This document shows, piece by piece, positions 50,611 through 61,039 of a DNA stretch of 64,000 nt (position 1 is the first letter of the stretch; each line of letters begins with the position of its first letter). The notes beneath the pieces were generated by a model. The model saw nothing but the letters and a program-made list of their open reading frames with translations. It did not search any database and was not told where the DNA came from. The stretch is from contig JAIXMP010000045.1 in the NCBI GenBank assembly GCA_025677815.1, positions 1 through 64,000 on the forward strand, in the 5' to 3' direction. The translations under genes were made by a program, and so were the position numbers. Source of the stretch: Phascolomyces articulosus. Its lineage: Eukaryota; Mucoromycota; Mucoromycetes; Mucorales; Lichtheimiaceae.

Positions 50611-51409
50611 TCAGCAGCTAGTAGGAAAGCTTAGGTCTGATGTTGATTGAAAGATTGTGGTATATGATGGTGGTTGGTCGAAGAAAACAAATGATCGAAT
50701 TAGAAACGGGAGATTAAAATGGAGTAATTTGTTGTAGTTGTTGGGTACAGATGATGTCATTAGTTGATTCCTAGTATAATTGAAGTACAAAATTAGTCCA
50801 CTTGAAGGAAGAAAAAGTAACGCCATATGTGATATAATTATTGATGGCTTACTCATATAATCGCCAACCGTTTGTCCATCGAACATCTCTTAACCAATAT
50901 GTTCGTCCTTTAATTGATTTTCCATGGCATGACATTCGTGAAGGCCAATCTGTAACAAGGAAAAATAATGGATATATCGATTAGAAAACACATATAAAAT
51001 AAGCAACCCATTATCTTTTTTTTTTCTTTTTGAAAAGCTTAATATATACGTACCAACAGAGTAACAGGTAATTTAAATATCAGATCAGCGCCACTCGATA
51101 TTGCTACAGTAATAATATCGAATTAAAGCTCACCATTTATTCACTAGCTTCCATGTACTTTGGTCGTTTACCGTGATTAAAATACTCAACGTTAGCTGGT
51201 TTTTGATGACATCGGCTGAAAAAGTCTTCCATTTTTTTAATGTACTTATGGAGCTATTTTTATATTTGGTTGCCTCTTTATTCAACAATGAGGTGGCACA
51301 TTCGTATATTTTCAATGTGTTGTCGATAGAATGTTACTCGTTTTCATCCAAAGGACTACTAAGTAAAGAATGCCAAATTAGCTTTTTCTTCTTCTTCTTC
51401 TTCTTCTTC

Positions 51410-51448
<39 letters not shown>

Positions 51449-52305
51449 AATATCCCTCTACCTTGACGATTCAACAGCAACACATTCCATCTGAGACGAG
51501 GCTGCCTTCTTTCCTAATGCGTCTAAGAATCTCTTTTGAGCCACCATTATGTCGTAGTTTTCGCCATGCATGTCGACTTCTTTTACTGCATTTATTTCTT
51601 GATATTTACACCAAAAAAAAAGAGGGTTTGTCCAATGCCATAAACCCAGGGATAAGGTATTCCACGAATACGACGAGCGTTCACTGTTTGTCAAAAGAGT
51701 CGGGGATGATATGCGAGCTAAATGGTAAACAGTGAGGGTATATCGGATAATATCAACAAGTTGGGGTAATTGTTTAATATGCACAACTTAAACCTTCTTA
51801 TTCCACGTATGTTGCGTGGAATCACCATTTAGTTCACGTTTTTAGCAGCTTCAGTAATAAAATCTTTCAGTCCAAGGAATTTGATGATATGATTTACCCG
51901 CTTCTGTTGTTTTTGTTCATTGTAACGTGTCAATGTTTTTTGATCTGCTGTTTGAACGTAAGATATTGTAAAATAATAATAATAATGATTTTTCAACGTC
52001 TCTTATTTGTGTTGAGTCGTCAATTTAGGTTTGTGAGAACTGTTTTTCATGTTGTTGGCTGACGCTCGAATCATAAATTTTCGTTTATTTTGTATAAGGA
52101 AACAGATTACCTTTTTTTTTTTTTTTTTTGGAAGGCTACATACGTATATAACCCTGTAAAGAAAAGCTTACTATATGGATAAAGTTTTTTTTAACAATGA
52201 AAATACGTAATAGCAAAATTTCATACGTACCGAGCTATTTTGGTTATTTCCTTGACTGGTAATACCTATGTTTTCAGTAAGTTTAGGTACTTGAATATCA
52301 GACAT
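50611..52305 (-). pseudogene. Broken multi-exon hypothetical gene, unrecognised family
   Basis: Minus-strand coding-like pieces with good splice signals. A first exon 52305-52231 (MSDIQVPKLTENIGITS) ends at a GTACGT donor. Later segments read KFMIRASANNMKNSSHKPKL, then NHIIKFLGLKDFITEAAKNV ending in a stop near 51830, then one frame over ELNGDSTQHTWNKK, an in-frame TAA at 51790-51788, and QLPQLVDIIRYTLTVYHLAR plus SYSWNTLSLGLWHWTNPLFF, EINAVKEVDMHGENYDIMVA and RFLDALGKKAAS up to a GTAGAG donor near 51461. Further exon-like parts lie at about 51300-51135, 51085-51050, 50950-50870 and 50800-50611. At least one frameshift and one stop make a pseudogene likely. The proteins are not recognised. 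Confidence 0.6.
51389..51448. repeat. Compound (TTC)n-(TC)n-(TA)n microsatellite
   Basis: A 60-base run of three successive simple repeats, inside what appears to be an intron of the broken hypothetical gene. Confidence 0.85.
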
Positions 52306-52841
52306 GTGTCATTATTGGTGATTGTACACATTTTTTACTTAATTGAGATTCACCAACAACTAAGATTGAATCAAACAGAAAAGTATAAATGAATAGAGTC
52401 ACTAGTTATAAATCATAAATCTTTTTTTAAAAATTTTTAGCTGATAAAGCTCACTTGTATTTTCTATTGTAAATCTTTCATTTTCTAGCATATCTAAGAG
52501 AACTGATATTATTTATGAGCCAAGTATACCGTTTTAACGGATTTAATGAGTATACAATTTTTCACCTTCACTTTTTGAAAATAATTGGTGAAAGCCGTGT
52601 CATATTGTAGTAGTTAATAGAAAGGTATCGGCAAAGAAGTTTAAGGATAAATGGAATATTGCGACATACACCATAGTTTTGGTGAGTAAGGGATGTTCGC
52701 TTATTATTGCCTACCTTAAATTATGTATTTCATACCAATGTGGTGCAGCACGTTCTTCAAGAAGTCGTTTATATAGTCACTGGAACCAAGAGTGCTGACA
52801 CTATGGTTGGCTCTTTGTTGTTTTTTGCTAATGATAATTAC

Positions 52842-53125
52842 GTTGAAATTATAAATTTTTATTAAGGACGAAATTAAATGAGCACACGCTGATTTCAGCT
52901 TCTTGCTCTCGTCAGTTCACAAGGCTCAGTTCTGAAAAACCTGCAGGGCAGCAGGAAAAAGGTGTGGGTATACGACCGAAAATAAGGGGATACAGATCAA
53001 AGAGTTATATAAAGGAAGGGGATTACTAAGTTATATATAAAAGGTTGGGAGAAAAAGAAACAGAGGGTAACTATTCTATGGGTGGTGGGAAACATTATGG
53101 AGCTAAAGGAAGAGGTATCAGGAAG

Positions 53126-53156
<31 letters not shown>

Positions 53157-53798
53157 GTTAAAAGAATAATATTATATAGATGCTGGTAATGTGGAATGTT
53201 TCGCAGGCGGTTCGATCCACACTAGGAGCGCTCGTCCAAATTGGTCTACTGGTGGCAGTGGGGTGAGGTATTGCTCTGATCGGCATGTACGGTGCATTTG
53301 TGATAATATATAGCAAACCTTAGGCCATATTATATTGAGATAAGTACGTTTGGCAGATGAGGTTGGAGGTGATTTTGGTAATCGGTTAAGCACAAACGAG
53401 ATTGGATCCTTAATATTAGTGGAGAAGGAGAGAAAGGAATGGACATCAAGACATTTAATTAAATGATTTTTTGTTAAACGGGTCGGTTGATGACAGTTAG
53501 GGTATGCTTGTTGTTGATAATTATTGATCCATCCTAGTCGATAATGAATGCATAGAACACGTTCTTGTGGTGACATTGGTAGCCATAGAATTGGATCAAT
53601 ACCTAGTGTTCTTCGACAGGCATTAATAAGTACAGAGTTTTTGCGTGCACATCGTTTTTCGTGAGTTGTTTGTCGATGTCGTTTAATTACATCTTTAATA
53701 TTTAAAGCTGTTGGATCGTTGTTGTTTTCTGTCATTGTTTTCCATATATCATTTTTCCGAAGTAGTGTGTTCCAGGCCATTGTTCCTTTACTAAGCTT
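52842..53798 (-). mobile_element. 5'-truncated non-LTR retrotransposon fragment (probable LINE)
   Basis: A 202-codon minus-strand frame (53780 to 53172) resembles the C-terminal end of a LINE ORF2. It has an arginine-rich helix (ALNIKDVIKRHRQTTHEKRC), a SPQERVLCIHYRLGWINNYQ block like those near RNase-H or zinc-knuckle regions, then a Cys/His cluster (YPNCHQPTRLTKNHLIKCLD). No reverse transcriptase domain is left. A 27-base poly-A (minus strand) lies 20 bases after the stop. The 12-base sequence TAATGATAATTA occurs at both 52829-52840 and 53799-53810, a candidate target duplication bounding the insertion. Assignment to LINEs rests on motif resemblance, so it is moderate. Confidence 0.6.
53126..53152. 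repeat. 27-base T run (poly-A on the minus strand)
   Basis: Uninterrupted T run 20 bases beyond the minus-strand stop codon of the retrotransposon-like frame. It reads as a poly-A tract for that frame and may be a retrotransposition tail or an internal A-rich part of its 3' end. Confidence 0.75.
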
Positions 53799-53810
53799 TA
53801 ATGATAATTA

Positions 53811-54217
53811 CAGTCGTCCCCCATCTTTTGCAACAGTGGTAATTGCAATAACTTAGGTGCGGAAATCGAGTAATTGCAAAACTAAGGTCTTTATTCACTT
53901 AGTCATCTGATCTTCCAGACTGTATACTACCATCATGGAGTTTGTTGTAGTAAACAAATAAGCATGAACACTAACATTATCTTTGGGTATGTTGTATAAG
54001 ATCATTTTTTCATTTTCAAAATACATATAAAATTACCTCGATAAGTTGCAAAATCCGTAAAATCTTATATTAGTCTTATAAATTGGAGTAGTTTTTACAC
54101 CTGATCAGGCCCAACAATTGTAAATAAAGAGGCAAATTGCAAAAGTGTAAATTTTACAAGTATTTACGATATTTCTCACTAAATTGGTGCAAAAAGATAG
54201 TGGAGGGGGAATCACTG
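53811..54217. mobile_element. Miniature inverted-repeat element, Tc1/mariner-pogo type
   Basis: 407-base element with no coding capacity. Left end starts CAGTCGTCCCCCATCTTTTG; the right end, read on the other strand, starts CAGTGATTCCCCCTCCACTA and goes on to ATCTTTTTGCA, so both ends share CAGT, a C run and ATCTTTTxGCA. The element is bounded by TA on both sides (53809-53810 and 54218-54219), the target duplication expected of Tc1/mariner and pogo transposases. Such elements are moved by a transposase supplied elsewhere. It abuts the right repeat of the retrotransposon fragment. Confidence 0.75.
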
Positions 54218-55361
54218 TATGCAATGATGCTTGATCCGCTTTAGGACCCGTACACCGTGGTGGTGGTAGTATAACAATTAGGATCGTTTACTGCTTCTAT
54301 ATGTTATGGGATCAATTTTGGTTTATGTGGGCTATTTTCTCAATTGTTCGCTGGTGTTCCAATGGTGAATCTTCTTTGATTACATGTTAACACCAATTTT
54401 TTCTATGCGTATATTGTATAAACACTCTGGAGTGCTTCTATACATACAGGTAAACTTGAAGTTCTGCCCATTTTAGAAATTATTATCAGGAATTAAAATG
54501 CTTCAATATTTATCATCCAAAACTTCAGCATCATTATTTTCATTATTGCTGTCATGAGACAATGGACTTGCGGGACATTTTTTATGGTCTGTAATTGTAC
54601 ATATTTATTCAATAATAGTAGTATTCTTAACAGCAATGGCAACTACCCTGATCAAATAAAAAAAAAGTTCTCCTCATACCTGCAAACTCATGCTTCTAAA
54701 CTTGGACAATAAAAGTTGTTTATTGACCTGAAGATATTTGATAAGTTATAAGTATCATTTCTTTATCAGACACTCACCAAGATTGAGATAAATCCTTAAT
54801 TGATGATGTAGTATATTCGTGTTTATCAATATTAAGCCTCGATTTTGGAATCCATGCCCTCTGTTTCATTTGTGCAACTATATATTTTGTAGCGTTATGG
54901 TTCAAATAATGTGCAATGCAAACCCCCAAGACGTTGATAACTGTCAATCGCCAACAATCAGTATGATATAATTACCTAAAATGTATTGCACCGACTTTGT
55001 ACTGTACTTGCTACATATGTATGGATTCCAATAGTATATAGCAGAGCTAGGGCCGTTTACTTTAATGATTTAGAGGATGGATGAGTAAAGAGAGGTTAAG
55101 AAGTAAAAAAAAAAGAGACAAAAAGATCAAAAGTTACGTATAAATGTTTGGAATTAAAAGTGAAAGAGAAATGTCATTTAGTTACGAAACCATACTAATC
55201 AAATGTGATATTTCATCGCTATCTTTTATAAACACATAAAACATTAAATAAACGAAAGAGCCCAAAAAATAGATGTCAACGTTTTTATTTGACTAAAAAT
55301 GCATGGGGGGGAGGACGCCAGCACCTTTTTTTTCTTCTATTTTTACATATATAGATATAAT
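54218..55361. other. Intergenic region, no gene seen
   Basis: About 1.1 kb between the miniature element and the stop codon of the GYF gene. AT-rich; no coding frame or RNA gene could be supported. Confidence 0.5.
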
Positions 55362-57141
55362 TTATGCTTGGGTCTTCTTCTTACCCTTCTTGGTAACAAC
55401 GGTAAAGGAATCATCGTCCAATGAAGCATTGCTCATCATAGGAATCGAAGAAACATTCAACTTGCCAGCGAGATCAGCACGTCTACGTTTCATAAATTCC
55501 CCTGCAAATCGACGACCATCCATCGAGGTGGAATTGGCATAAATAATATCTTGAATAATTTCAGCGGAACTGTTATCAAGAGGGAACGACAAGAGCATTT
55601 GGAGAATTTCATCACCTAGAAAGTAAAAAAAAAAGCCCACGACATCAGTAATCATTCCCTTTTTTGCATACGAGAAGAAGGAAAGAAAGAAAAACTACGT
55701 TAAATAGTCTTACCATTAACACCCTTGTTCAAATCACGAAGGCATTGACGACCCCATCGCATGAATTCATCACTAGGAGGCTTTTGTTCATCAGACTTGG
55801 CACTGCTTCTAATAGTAGTGGTAGCAGGTCTTGGGGCAGCTGGAGGTGCTGAAACGGGGGCAGTAGAGGTCACAGTGGACTTGGAGGCACCTACAGTTTC
55901 CCAACCGCTTTGCTTAGCAGAGCTAGACATTTGGGAAGATGAGGTGGTAGTAGAAACAGGCTTGGGTGCAGTGCGTTGGTTTGTAACAGTTGTCCATCCA
56001 CCACCAGAAGGAGGAACCTATATAAAAAAAATTACACATATTATTTCTCTTCTTCGTATCCATCCTTTATCCAATCCATAAACCATCTCATGTACAAAGC
56101 CGTTCTCTCTCTTCCTGGTGCTTTTTTTGATTAATTACCTTGGTTGCGGCAGTGCCAGCAATACCAGCATAACCCTTGCCACCAGAAGTATTCATACTAG
56201 CAGTAGCAGCAGCACTTGCCAATGCAGCGGCGGCGGCAGCTTGTTGCTTAGCAGCTTTCTTCTTAGATGCTTCCTCTTCTTCTTGTTGAATTTCACGAAG
56301 CGTCTTCTTTGGAGCAGAAGTAGCACCCCAAGCAGGAGAAACGCCCGAAGCAGCGGCAGCAGCGCTACCTTTGCTAGGAGCAACGACACCCCAAGTAAGA
56401 TTGGAGGGAGGGCTGCTGGAACGATCATTGGCAGCAGAAGCCCATTGTGTTTCGGCAGCAGCTTGTTTTCTTGATTCAGCTTCCTTGGCCTCCATTTCTT
56501 GAATTTCGCGCAAAGAGGGGCCCTTGGTTTGTTGTTCACGTCCCCAAGGAGAGCTAGTAGCACCCCATCCAGTCTTTCCAGCAGCAACAGCAGCATGACC
56601 ATTGGCAGCAGCAGCGGCCTTGGCTTGTTCTTCTTGTTGCTGTTGTTGAAGTTTTTGTTGTTGTTCCTTGGCTTCCTGTTGCTTACGCATTTCTTCTTCT
56701 TGGATTTCACGCAAGGAGACAGGTTTGGGTGCAGTTGGGGCAGCAACAGCTGCTGCTGGTGACGTTTCTTGAACCTCAGGTTCTGGTTCAGGAACAGGAG
56801 CAGCAGCAGATACGGAAGGTTTCTTTGCAGGAACAACGGGACTAGTCGCTTCTTCCTTCAAATGCATACTGGACATAGGCTGTACGATATCTTCAACATA
56901 TTCTTCTTCTTCATATTCAAGTTCTTCATAAGCAGCAACAGGAGTAGGTTCAGGAGCGGGAACAGGTTGTCTTCGAGTGCCAACAGGTGTACCAGGTGCT
57001 GAACCCCAAGCAGAGGTAGATGGAGGACTAATAGCAGATTGGGGTTTACTTTGAATTGTTTCCATACCAGGTTCATTGACTGCTGCAGCGGCAGTAGGAT
57101 ACGCAGTTTGTGCCAAAGGTGATGGTTGAGAGAATTGTTGT

Positions 57142-57173
<32 letters not shown>

Positions 57174-59821
57174 TTGCATCATAGCTTCAAAAGATTGTTG
57201 CTGTGACAACTGTTGTTGTAACTGTTGCTGAAATTGTAAATGCTGCTGTTGTTTTTGTTGCAACATTTGAAGATATTGTTGATGTTGCCCAAATTGATCG
57301 TTCATAGCACGTTGATAATCAAAAATACCTGAGGATCCCATATTGGAACCACCAAACAATGGATTCAACGAATGTTGTTGTTGTTGCTGCTGCTGCTGTT
57401 GTTGTTGACGGAACAATGGATTCATACCCGCTAAATGATCCGTGGCACCAAACAAATCCGTTTGACCTTGACTAGTATTATTCAACCAGGCAGGTGTACG
57501 AGGTTTATCCCATAAAGGTGATTGATTGTCACGGGAACCTAAGAGGGAAGAACCAAAGGCATTGAAAGGACCACCTTGAAGTACAGAAGGTGATTGAGGC
57601 GAGGCTGGATTTTGTCCCATTTGCTGTTGCAAAAAGTTGGTTGATAAACCACCCACCCCCCCCATATTGCCTGCACCACCGAGAGGATTGTACTTGTTAC
57701 CAGCACCGAAATCAAGACCTCCAGCACCTTGAGGTGACAAAATGTCAGCAGCTGCTTGTGGTGAATTACCAAAGAAATGACCATTACCGTGAGGTTCCAA
57801 TGGTGAAGAAGCAGCAAGAGGACGGTTAAACGGATCACCTGTTCCTCTTGGACGAGGAGGCATTCCACCACCACCCATGCTGAGCGCTGATTGATTAGGT
57901 GATTCAGCTGATGCTTGCTGTTGTTGCTGTTGATGATGATGACTTGGATACGAGGTCAAGAATGGCTCATCATCCGTACCCACCTTGCGAATCAGCGAAA
58001 TCAAGCTTTCAAATTGAGGGTCATCTTCTCGTCGTACAAGAAGCGTAGGGGCAAAGAATCCAGCCTTGTACCATTCCTGCATTTCCTGGGCATCAAAAGG
58101 TCCTTGCACAGTACCTTGAGGATCACAATACAGCCATTTGTATTGCGCAGCAGGTTTCTTGTCAAACATACCATCCCCGCCAAGGTCATCGACACCAAAG
58201 GAACGAGTACCATTCATACCATTATCCGATAATCCCTTGAATTGATTACCACCACCACTAGCGGTAGCATTGGATCCACCAAAGGCATCTCTAAATGAAT
58301 CCTCGCTTGGGTGACGGAAACCTCCTCCACTTCTACTTCTCATTTCCTTGTCCATATCACCTTGCCAATCCCGACGATGATCCAACCCACTATTACCGTT
58401 GTTACTCGTTCCGTTACCTCCAACTCGGAATACCCCATTGCTATCGAATGAACCCACCGTGTCTTGATTCACTGATCCCCATGCAGGACGTTCCTCTTGA
58501 TCACCATCACGCGATTTGCTGGGTGAAATTGTTCCCAAACCATCCGATTGAGATAATTCACGTTGTCTCACACCATCTATTATCATCAACAGTAATCAAT
58601 TGTTGTAAGTTCCATTGAACACTTAATTCATATTTTTTAATTGATAATATAAAACATACCATGATCATGTCGCTTAGAATATTGATCTCGTTCTCGGGAG
58701 AAATAATCATGCATACGACCTAAAATAAATAAATAAATCATATCATCATAAGTTGACACGTCATTTATCGCGACACTCTCCAATTTGTTTGATAATGCCT
58801 TTTTTCCAATCGTTTTTTTTTTTTGTTCCTTCCTTTTTATTATTTTTTACCTTTTGAACGTGACATGTTCATTCTACCAGGTGTACCAGGTGTATTTTCC
58901 GATGCAGGACTGTGCAATGGGCTATTATACAAATCGCGATGATTGCTATTATTTCGCTGTCCATTATTTCCCCTTTCATTCGAAGAAATCATTCGACGTC
59001 CAATTTCAGAGTGAACAGGTCCAGCCAATAACTATGTACAAATAAGGTATCAATGTATATATTAGATTTTTTGGCATAGGTTCTTGGTTATTATAGAATA
59101 AGGAAATAATAATCAAAAAAAGGAGGATGGGTGTAGGAGAAAAAAGAAGATGAAAGATATATGATATTCAATATATTTATGTATGTATAAATATAGGTGA
59201 GGGGAAAAAAATTAAGAGAGAGAGAGAGAGGGGAAATGATAAATAATGCGTATCTATTTTATTATAATAAAATAACGTGCCAGAAAATAAAAAAACTTGC
59301 CTGTTTCTCATCGTCTGTTAAATCTACAAACGACAACGGACCTTGACTTTCTTCAACAGCCACATACTCATGTCGTTCAAAATAGGCGGGTGGATCCACA
59401 GGCTTATAAAGACTTAACATGAATTCTTTAGAATACTTGAACGGATTTTCACCCGAGGAGGTGAAACCGTCCGATGCATGGTGTTGATATTGACCTTGAG
59501 ATGCATTATCTAATAAAAAACAAAGCGATGCCATGGTGAGATAGACAATGGTGAATGTTTTTAATTTTCATATAAGAAGCATGATATGAATAATAACCTG
59601 TGCGAGTCGTAGTAGTAGTGCCGGCAGAAATAGCTGCTAGAGAACGGGCGTTTTGAGATTCGAGCGTGTTGGATCGCTTTGGAACGCTTCCGCGCATCCT
59701 ATAAAAACGATTCAAAATAACAAAAACAAAAAATATTAGATTTTTCCAAGTAGGAATATTTTTTTTTATCTTTTTTTTTTTTCAATTACCATTCGGGGCC
59801 AAAGTTCATGTTGGTAGTCAT
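55362..59821 (-). CDS. GYF-domain translational regulator (GIGYF / Smy2-like)
   Basis: GYF proteins bind Pro-rich partners and repress translation or aid mRNA decay. Exons on the minus strand: 59821-59790, 59698-59598, 59509-59301, 59031-58851, 58719-58660, 58576-56139, 56017-55714, 55615-55362; 1192 residues. Near residue 67 is FKYSKEFMLSLYKP, matching the eIF4E/4EHP-binding motif of GIGYF proteins. The GYF domain (about 336-395) reads WLYCDPQGTVQGPFDAQEMQ and WYKAGFFAPTLLVRR. Then come poly-Gln runs, three copies of a [ST]LREIQxxE motif, and a C-terminal helical domain (DEILQMLLSFPLDN, STSMDGRRFAGEFMKRR) typical of fungal Smy2 relatives. Exon 3 ends with a GC donor (CAG then GCAAGT). The Gln-rich middle suggests association with mRNA granules. 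Confidence 0.92.
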
Positions 59822-61039
59822 TGTTTTTTTTTCGTCTTTTTGAATAAAAAAAGGGTTGAAGTATTAAAAGTGTTTGGGTGTGTGTGAGTGAGAGAAGAGA
59901 GTTATGAGAAAAAACTAAAGTTTGATAGACAAAAGGTTTTGTACAGAGAGAAGAAGAAAAAAAAAGTCAGCGCTGTGCGTGTACACATACCACTTTATAT
60001 AGCCACTTCTAAAATGTTATATTTTTTTTTATTATTTCACCTTCAGCCACCAGCTCTGTTCTTTTATTCGTTCTTTCTGATATATATTATTTTCCACTAG
60101 AAAACTATATCTATCAAGTTAGAGACAGCTACTATTTGAACATTTTCTTTTTACCTTTTCTTCTAGTTCTTTAAAGCCTACCTTCCAACTTAATTCGTAA
60201 AGATGGAGAAAAAAAAAGTTTCCAAAAATATTTGTAACACCATCAAAACAAGTTAATCTGGCAACTTTATGGGTAAGGGAACTCTTCACAACTTATGGTG
60301 TATCTGTCATACTATTAGATACGTAAAGTTACGCATGAAAAATGGGGTTATCTAAGATTCGTATCAAATAAAACAGCATATATATATCTGTGTGTCCATG
60401 TAGTTGGTCATATCAATTCTATTGTTTTACCGAGAACAAATAGATGCATTTCGTTTGGGTTAGCCTATGGTCTTTGTTGCATATATTTCATTATGCATAA
60501 TCTGGTCCCAGCCTCTGGTACCTGACTCGCGGATCAGTATAATATATTATCACTGATAACACTGGTTCATCTAGATAATGAATATTTCCATGACAACTTC
60601 AAGTGGCCATCTACACCATCCACTAGGTTTATTTTGTTACTATGGTGACATATTTTTTACTTGTTTATATATAATAATATAAAAAAAAGAGTGATGTCGT
60701 TTTATTTCATTCATAATTACTAAAAATTGAATCAAACAAAAAGTGGATGATATAAAAAAATGTGATTGGAGAAGAAGAAAATCAAATATAGCCAACAGAA
60801 AGGGGGGAGCGAAAAGGGGAGTTTTTAGGTGAATACTGTGATGACACTTAATCTGTTTTATTATATTATACAACCCAAAACTCAAGCCAATTGGTATGTC
60901 ATTCGGGGGAGGGTTGTCATTCTTTCTTGTTTAGCTCTGACGGAGATGTTTCATTGTTTTTCTTCTTCTCTCCCTCTTTTTTTGTCGTATATTGATGGAT
61001 AAATGGATGCCATACAGCCAAAATAAAAATCTGCTTTTT
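59822..61039. other. Intergenic region between GYF and SMG8 genes
   Basis: About 1.2 kb. The lower end is the GYF promoter side, with a short T run and TG and GA-rich tracts (59870-59960). No gene or RNA could be supported; the minus-strand frame at 60640-60885 is not backed by splice sites or resemblance. Confidence 0.5.

Noticed and set aside
53208..53225. GGTTCGATCC on the plus strand, like a tRNA T-loop
   Set aside because: It lies within the retrotransposon-like coding frame and lacks any other tRNA feature.
56192..56836. 214-codon minus-strand frame inside the GYF gene
   Set aside because: Frame-shifted reading of the Gln/Ala-rich GYF exon; the real frame spans it.
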